In this document: in pieces, positions 58,641 to 64,000 of the stretch
Numbering within the stretch: the first letter of the stretch is position 1
Layout: every line of letters begins with the position of its first letter
Origin: Sapria himalayana
Taxonomy: Eukaryota; Streptophyta; Magnoliopsida; Malpighiales; Rafflesiaceae
Assembly: GCA_029783825.1 (NCBI GenBank)
Contig: JAREIK010000506.1
Coordinates: 884,502-948,501, forward strand
Length of the DNA stretch: 64,000 nucleotides
Direction of reading: 5' to 3'
Program-made: the position numbers and the translations under genes
Notes under the pieces: model-generated
What the model was told of the DNA's origin: nothing
The model's database searches: none
Seen by the model: the letters and a program-made list of their open reading frames with translations, nothing else

Positions 58641-59440
58641 GGTGGATTTTTTCTATTGCTTGCCTTTGGTTTTATAACTTGATTTAGTCCCCTCTCTTCT
58701 CTCCCTTAACTTCAAAGTCAACATCTCATCATCCATATTTTATCAGATCTTTGATTCTTAGGATTATATAAGTTTTTGTTAGATTGGAGAAAAAGAAAAT
58801 TTAGAAGTATCACAAAAATTAATGTTAGGAGCTTTATAAAGGATTAAGGTTTGTCATGGCTAATGAGAAAAATAGCATAACTATTCACATGTTTTTAACT
58901 TGTATTTTAAAAGGAAAGTCATGGAAAAGTTTGATCGCTATTACTTCTTTTAGGTGTCTAAATATATAGGTGTTTGAGTGCATGTGTATATATTTATAAA
59001 AAATATAAAAACAATTATTACATCCCACAATATAAAAAGTAAATTTATTGATTACCTCACAAGCAATGTCATGTTTAATGTCTATTACTAGACCTTCATT
59101 GGATCTTCAATTCAGTCATAATCTCAATAATCTAGTTAAGCATCTCTATATAGTATTTCTCTTCTTCTTATCTTCCCTTTTTCTTCTCATGCATCAAGTT
59201 ATCCTTCAGAGTAGCTCCTTTGAGATATTCTTCCAAGGATACCATGACTTTCAAAGAAGTAGTAATATTATTGTCTATAATCTTATTTAGTAATGCCATG
59301 AATTGTTATGAAATCATGGCTAGTGAAATTACTTAATAGATTAATTTTTAAATAGCTTTAGAAAAAGTTATGACTTTCTTTTTAAGATTATGTTTTTCCA
59401 TTATTATGGCATTGTCTCCTACTATGACTATATTCATTTA
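58640..59440. other. Unassigned AT-rich stretch before LTR copy K
   Basis: It contains 'catgacttt' words (59244 and 59370) as in the gypsy-like interior at 17.8-18.2 kb, and one 80-codon plus-strand frame (59048-59290) without a recognisable domain. It is most likely transposon interior. Confidence 0.3.
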
Positions 59441-62010
59441 TCTAGCTTGTAAAGTTGTTTGGTATGCCAAATATTGAATAAAACTAGTTATTTAGTGAAT
59501 ATTCATGATGTGTTACATAGAAAAAAGTTTTAAAATGAATAATTTCTCTAAATTATAGCTCTGATAGAATATAATGAATTATAGTGAAATAGAGGAATTT
59601 TTGGTGTGAAATATGGGCTTGGTGGATTGTAGCAAAGAATAGGAGAGAGATTATGTAAAGTCAAAATATTTCTTATGTTACAACATTGTTACACATTAAT
59701 TTATAGAGTAGTTTTGGCATTTATTCTTCGTCAAAACTCTACACAAATAGTTATGACAATCTTCATACTCTATTACTCTACTAACTTATTACCACAATTG
59801 TTTTACTATGTAATACATTATAATTAGCTATTAAACTTTCTTAGGGTCATAGTTACATTGACTTGTAATAATGTTTATGGTTGTGATATTAATTTCATAC
59901 ATAACAACCAAGTATCCCATTGGTACTCAAAGTTACAACAAGTCTCCAATGTCATGACTTTTTCATTATAGAGCTAATAAGTCCAAGGAAAATTTTATGA
60001 CATTATTCCAAGCATCATTACTTTTAGCTACAAAAAATTTCAGAAAGTAATACTCAAGTCATTATTATTTATAGGGCTATGACATTTTCTCTAGAGAAAT
60101 GAACAAAGTCATAGTCAATTCACATTGTCGTGACTTTGGGTTATAGAGACAAAATATATAATCATAGTCATTATTAGTGTGGTAGCCATTTGATGCAAAA
60201 GCTCACTCTCAACAATACAACTTTGTGCTACAAAGACAAAATATGCAGCCATGATCATCTGAATGCAATAGAAAGAACTAAGGCATGACTCTTTCCTAAG
60301 AAGGCATGACTTTCAATTTGAAGTTTACACTTAGCCATTTGAGTATAAAAGGATAAAAACAAGAATTTCAAAGGGAGTTCTAAGGCTTGAGAAAAAAGAC
60401 AAAAGCTAAAATATTGGGAGCAAAAATTCGACCAACCCTAGGAGAGATTCATGGGCAAAGAGGTGACACTAGACACAAGTTTAAATCCTAAAAAGGAAGT
60501 GAATTTAAACACTCTCTAGGAGCAAATCTAAGGCATCAAAACTAACTTATGATGGACTTAGGGTTTGTTTCTTATACACTATTGAGGCTATCATTAATAA
60601 CTTAAAATTCCATGGGATATTTCTCTAATTATCTCATGTGAATTTCTCCCAAATATTATGATAATTTGAGGTCTAGAGTTGTTGTATTTAATTACATCTA
60701 TTATATACTTTATGAATGAATTTTAAGTTTTGATTTTGTGGTTGTTTGGATAGTGATGAATGTAATATTTATGTATAACTAAAATTTGGATTTTACTATT
60801 TGTGGGTTTGTGTGAGATATCTTGGTGGATGTTGATAGGTAAGCCATGAAGCACACTCACACATAATAGTAGAAAGAAAGTGAAAGCCTTGATCATTATG
60901 TGTCAAAAAACCCTATATATTAAAACCTAATGTTGAGGTATATTAATTGTATATGTATGATACTTATAAAGTCAAAAGTATGAATACTTTTATAAGTCAA
61001 TACATTGCATATGTCTTAGAAGAACTAACCCTTGATTAGTGTAGGCATTTTATAAGATATTTTTTAAAGATTATAATACTTTGTATCATATGAATACTTT
61101 TAAAAGTATGAATACCTTTAATGTGAGAATCATGTGTCATCAAGGTGGGTGGTGACATGTAAGTCATGAGACATATATGATAAGAGATGACTCATATGCT
61201 GGTGATAGTCATGCATATTACTTTGTATCATATGACTACTACTAGTGAGATTTAAAAAAATCATATGTTAATTGTGTGAGTATGATACTCATAAGTCAAA
61301 AATACAAATGATTTTAATACTACAATAGTTTATGTCTATATGATACATGGGGATGGAGAATAACAATACATATATGAAGTAACCATCAAAAAAGTTGATG
61401 AGTTGTTTAAAAGGTATAGACTTGTAGATGACACTCTAGTAGAAATGATTTGTTATTTTGATCGTAAAGTATTAAGATGACAACTATGAGAGAACAATTA
61501 TAGGTATGGCCTAATAGTTGATAATCATCATGTATATAAATAGGACTCTAGGCCTTTTCATAATTATCCTATCTTTATTCTATTAACATAGCCAATAATA
61601 TCCAAAGTATTTACATAAGTCATCGTATGTAATGAAATCCATTAACCCAAGAATTTAAAAAGTTTACCTAAAACTCAATCTTATCCTTTCAACTAGAATA
61701 ATAGTTGATTGATAGTTAGTTGATCAAACTACCGACATAATCCATATGAAATTAAAATTATAGATGATCTACTTTACTAATTATATAACTCATATACTTC
61801 CAGGACTATTTGGATGAGAGTCTCTCGTCCAACGAGATTTTGGGACTTTTCCTAGTCCTAAAAATTGGGCATCATAACAAATTAAGTCATAACAAGTTTT
61901 TGGCATTGATGCCAAGATTTTTTATTTTGGTTAGTTAACTTTAGTTGACATAACTATCATTGAAAATTAATAGTTTTATTTTTAGTAGTTTGGATATCAA
62001 TATCTTAATG
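59440..62010 (+). mobile_element. LTR copy K (plus), most complete, about 2.57 kb
   Basis: U3 from ~59440 ('gtttggtatgccaaata') has the 'catgactt' zone at 59950-60310, a TATA-like gagtataaaaggat (60341), a long R-U5 with 'gtgtgagtatgatactcat' (61274), 'gttgatcaaactaccgac' (61718) and 'gagattttgggacttttcc' (61840), and the U5-like end 'agttgacataactatcattg' (61942). No insertion was seen in it, so it serves as the reference for the other copies. TG/CA termini and a target duplication could not be fixed by eye. Confidence 0.65.
60341..60354 (+). promoter_or_regulatory. TATA box of LTR copy K
   Basis: gagtataaaaggat follows the repeated 'catgactt' zone directly, and equivalent TATA words occur at the same place in copies D (25036), E (28432) and I (54203) and, inverted, in B (16115). 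The position fits an LTR U3/R core promoter. Confidence 0.5.
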
Positions 62011-63130
62011 TTATGTCTCAATTTGCATTACATCACTTTTGTGCTTAATTGTATCTTTGTGTTAGTATTTTTTTTTATTTTTTAGTCACAAATCAAAAGA
62101 GAAAAACTTTGGGATTAAGCTAATACTTTGGGACCTATAAATCAAAAATCAAAAAAAGAGCAACTTTGAAGGTAAAATATGAACATGTATAGCCCAATGT
62201 ATTAATATGATGAAGTTTATTTTTCACCAAGTATTGAATTCTATTTCATGTCCAATAGCAACCAAAATTAGTTATATTATCTGAATTTGGTAAGTTATAA
62301 AGATCTAAGATTTTGGATCCATAAAGAGATGTAATTGATAGGCCTCATCCATTATCAAAATCTTCATTTAATGATATAATTACTAAGTTTCTAGAAGATT
62401 CAGTAAGTGAATGTATTATAAAAAGAGTGATTGAAATGATTGGAGAGAATACTTGAAGACATTAATTTGGATATGCTTTAAAAAGGGCTACATTAGAACT
62501 TCATGTGCTTAATATGATTCGAATCAGTATTGAGGAGGAGGTTAAGGAAGTTGAAGAAGCTACAATATGTTATTATGTTGTGGCCAAAATAAAAAAAAAA
62601 GAAAAAAGAAAATTTGGGCACTTAACACTAAAAATCTATGTGGAAGCTATTATTGGGATAGTCTTCCATATATTTTTTCCGGCTAACATATATTATACAA
62701 GGAGAAAGGAAGTACAAGACTACATGAAAAAATTGGTGTGGACTACAAAAATTTATAGATGAAGTAAAAGCTTTATCAAGGGTCTAGCTATGGATGTTAA
62801 ACGTAATATATACTGCTTGGGAGGAAACCTAATATTTTTTCTTTTTGTTGCATAAGAAATATTTTTTTTTGTTGTTTATTGTATATGTACCACACCTGAC
62901 ATTGATACATAATAAAACCACCACACAATAATGGATCACATATTAAAATATATCATTGATTCTGACCAAATTATACTCAAAGATAGGCATTATCTTGTGT
63001 TGTGACTTTCAAAAGATTCAAAGCCGTAGCCAACATCATGTGCCATAACTTTTAAATAACTCAAAGCCATGGTCATCAGTTAGTGACATGATGTTCAAAA
63101 AAAATAGGCAAATCCATGATCTTGCATGAC
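62010..63130 (+). mobile_element. Leader and 5' interior of the retroelement behind LTR K
   Basis: The leader word 'gggattaagctaatac' (62109) recurs behind copies A and D and at 50.5 kb. An 85-codon frame (62505-62762, lysine- and glutamate-rich N-terminus) has no domain that I recognise. I cannot read gag here, unlike behind copy D. At 62990-63120 a second zone with 'gactttcaaaag', 'ccatggtcatc' and 'catgatc' words resembles a U3. Confidence 0.45.
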
Positions 63131-63140
63131 TATATAAACA
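63131..63140 (+). promoter_or_regulatory. TATA-like element before the second-gene remnant
   Basis: tatataaaca is followed ~20-110 bases later by a pyrimidine- and A-rich leader with 'aaaccctaaacttcc', then ATG at 63250. The layout resembles a plant core promoter or a second LTR U3. There is no other support. Confidence 0.35.
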
Positions 63141-63249
63141 ATGCTCCATAGAGAAAGAAACCCTAAACTTCCAAAGCATTTCTTCTTTTTGATTCCAAAC
63201 TTCAACACCCTAAATTCCAACCTCAACTCCTCAAAACTTCAAAAAAATC

Positions 63250-64000
63250 ATGGAGTATGCATCATGATTGAAACAAATATAAAAAGGTTGGCATTGCATA
63301 GATGAGTAGCAAGACAGATGGGAAGCAATCATGGTTCAACATTACCAATATTCCACAAAAGGGAAGCAATTTTTCTTTTCTATCAGAAACAAGAAGAAGA
63401 TGGATGAATTAATTGATCTCCAAGAGAGTGAGACTTAATGAAGTATCTCTTCCCTATCTAGGAGATGATTTAAAAGAAGAATTGGAGTTTATTTTGTACT
63501 TATAGAGAATGTAGAAATGTATGTGAGTTGCACAATAATTTTGTCAAACTTAAGGAAGAAAAAAGATATTAATAGGAAGATTCTTAATGGGTTAATTAGA
63601 TTACTAAGGTCTAAAAATAGCATGGCCTTAAAATCCCTAAAGATATGATCTAATTTCAAAGTAGTTGTGAATTTATTAATGGGCCAAAAGAAAGAATAAA
63701 GAGTAACTTCTAAAGTGCATATGAATTTTTGATACTTGGAAAACTCATAAAGGTGACTAAAGTATGGTTATTTTTTATTTGCTCATTTTTTTTACTAACA
63801 CTCCATATTTCATCTATCACACAAGATAGGGAAATTTTACTTTATGCCCTTTTGACTAGAATTAGATTTGATATGGAAAAATACTTAACAGATCAATTCT
63901 TAATTATCAACAATGTGAATTTTCTTGCATAATAATTTATTCTTTCTTGATTACTTAATTATTCCGAGTCGAGGGACTCATGATGGATGATGATATTGAT
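63250..64000 (+). pseudogene. Plus-strand copy of the putative plant transposon protein, runs off the window
   Basis: The best piece is 63729-63932, beginning KVTKVWLFFICSFFLLTLHI, then SSITQDREILLYALLTRIRF and DMEKYLTDQFLIINN. This matches the family pattern 'W..FI...L.PT.H.S.VT..RA.LLYALL....I.V...I...I'. In another frame it is followed by 'YSFLIT.LFRVEGLMMDDDID', which parallels 'PALITKLCGVEGVSMDDNVD' of array copy 1, up to the window edge. Upstream blocks (near 63300-63560, 'WFNITNIPQKGSNF', 'ELHNNFVKLKEEKRY') fit the N-terminal half loosely. Several stops and frame changes make it a pseudogene. It lies inside the element headed by LTR K. Confidence 0.6.

Overview
This window reads as nuclear DNA from a flowering plant, from a gene-poor, transposon-packed, very AT-rich region. 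No host gene, rRNA, tRNA or CRISPR array was recognised. Every stretch with protein similarity that I could find belongs to a transposable element, and almost all are broken by stops and frameshifts. The element mix (Ty3/gypsy with plant-type gag-protease, CACTA, an Emigrant/Lemi1-like pogo, GC-rich hAT, a plant LINE fragment, a tRNA-derived SINE) is plant-specific, but I cannot name the species. Family calls come from reading motifs by eye; no search was run.

Layout. 1-9254 is a tandem array of seven ~1.4-1.5 kb units. Each carries, on the minus strand, a ruined copy of the 'putative plant transposon protein' gene family, plus a (TC)n tract. 9255-17.3 kb holds two minus-strand copies of a ~2.5 kb LTR family (U3 rich in a 'catgactt' motif, then a TATA box), a piece of a third, a GC-rich hAT MITE and a TTA-flanked MITE. 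17.3-22.8 kb is the gag-protease interior of a minus-strand gypsy element, invaded by a 2.1 kb pogo element. 22.8-33.2 kb is a run of LTR pieces in opposite orientations, with a plus-strand gag remnant between two of them and a second hAT MITE. 33.2-36.2 kb is an old, minus-strand hAT transposase copy. 36.2-47.3 kb is one LTR split by a 9.3 kb CACTA element, which itself holds a 5'-truncated LINE (11-bp target duplication) and another GC-rich hAT element. 48.1-50.2 kb holds relatives of the array unit. 50.5 kb has a SINE with a run of 15 G. 51.8-57 kb is two LTRs in opposite orientation; the first carries a 1546-bp hAT element with a perfect 8-bp target duplication and a readable 242-codon transposase C-terminus. 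57.2-58.6 kb is one more array-type gene remnant. 59.4-64 kb is a plus-strand LTR followed by its interior, which again contains the same gene family.

How the parts connect. The putative-plant-transposon gene lies next to the dominant LTR family at two independent places (57.2 kb and 63.2 kb). That suggests it is cargo of this retroelement and that the 1-9 kb array is a tandem amplification of that cargo. The hAT copies form one family at different stages of decay, from a former full-length copy to deletion derivatives. Boundaries of LTR pieces are estimates; boundaries of the hAT, pogo, LINE and CACTA elements are read to the base from terminal repeats or target duplications.
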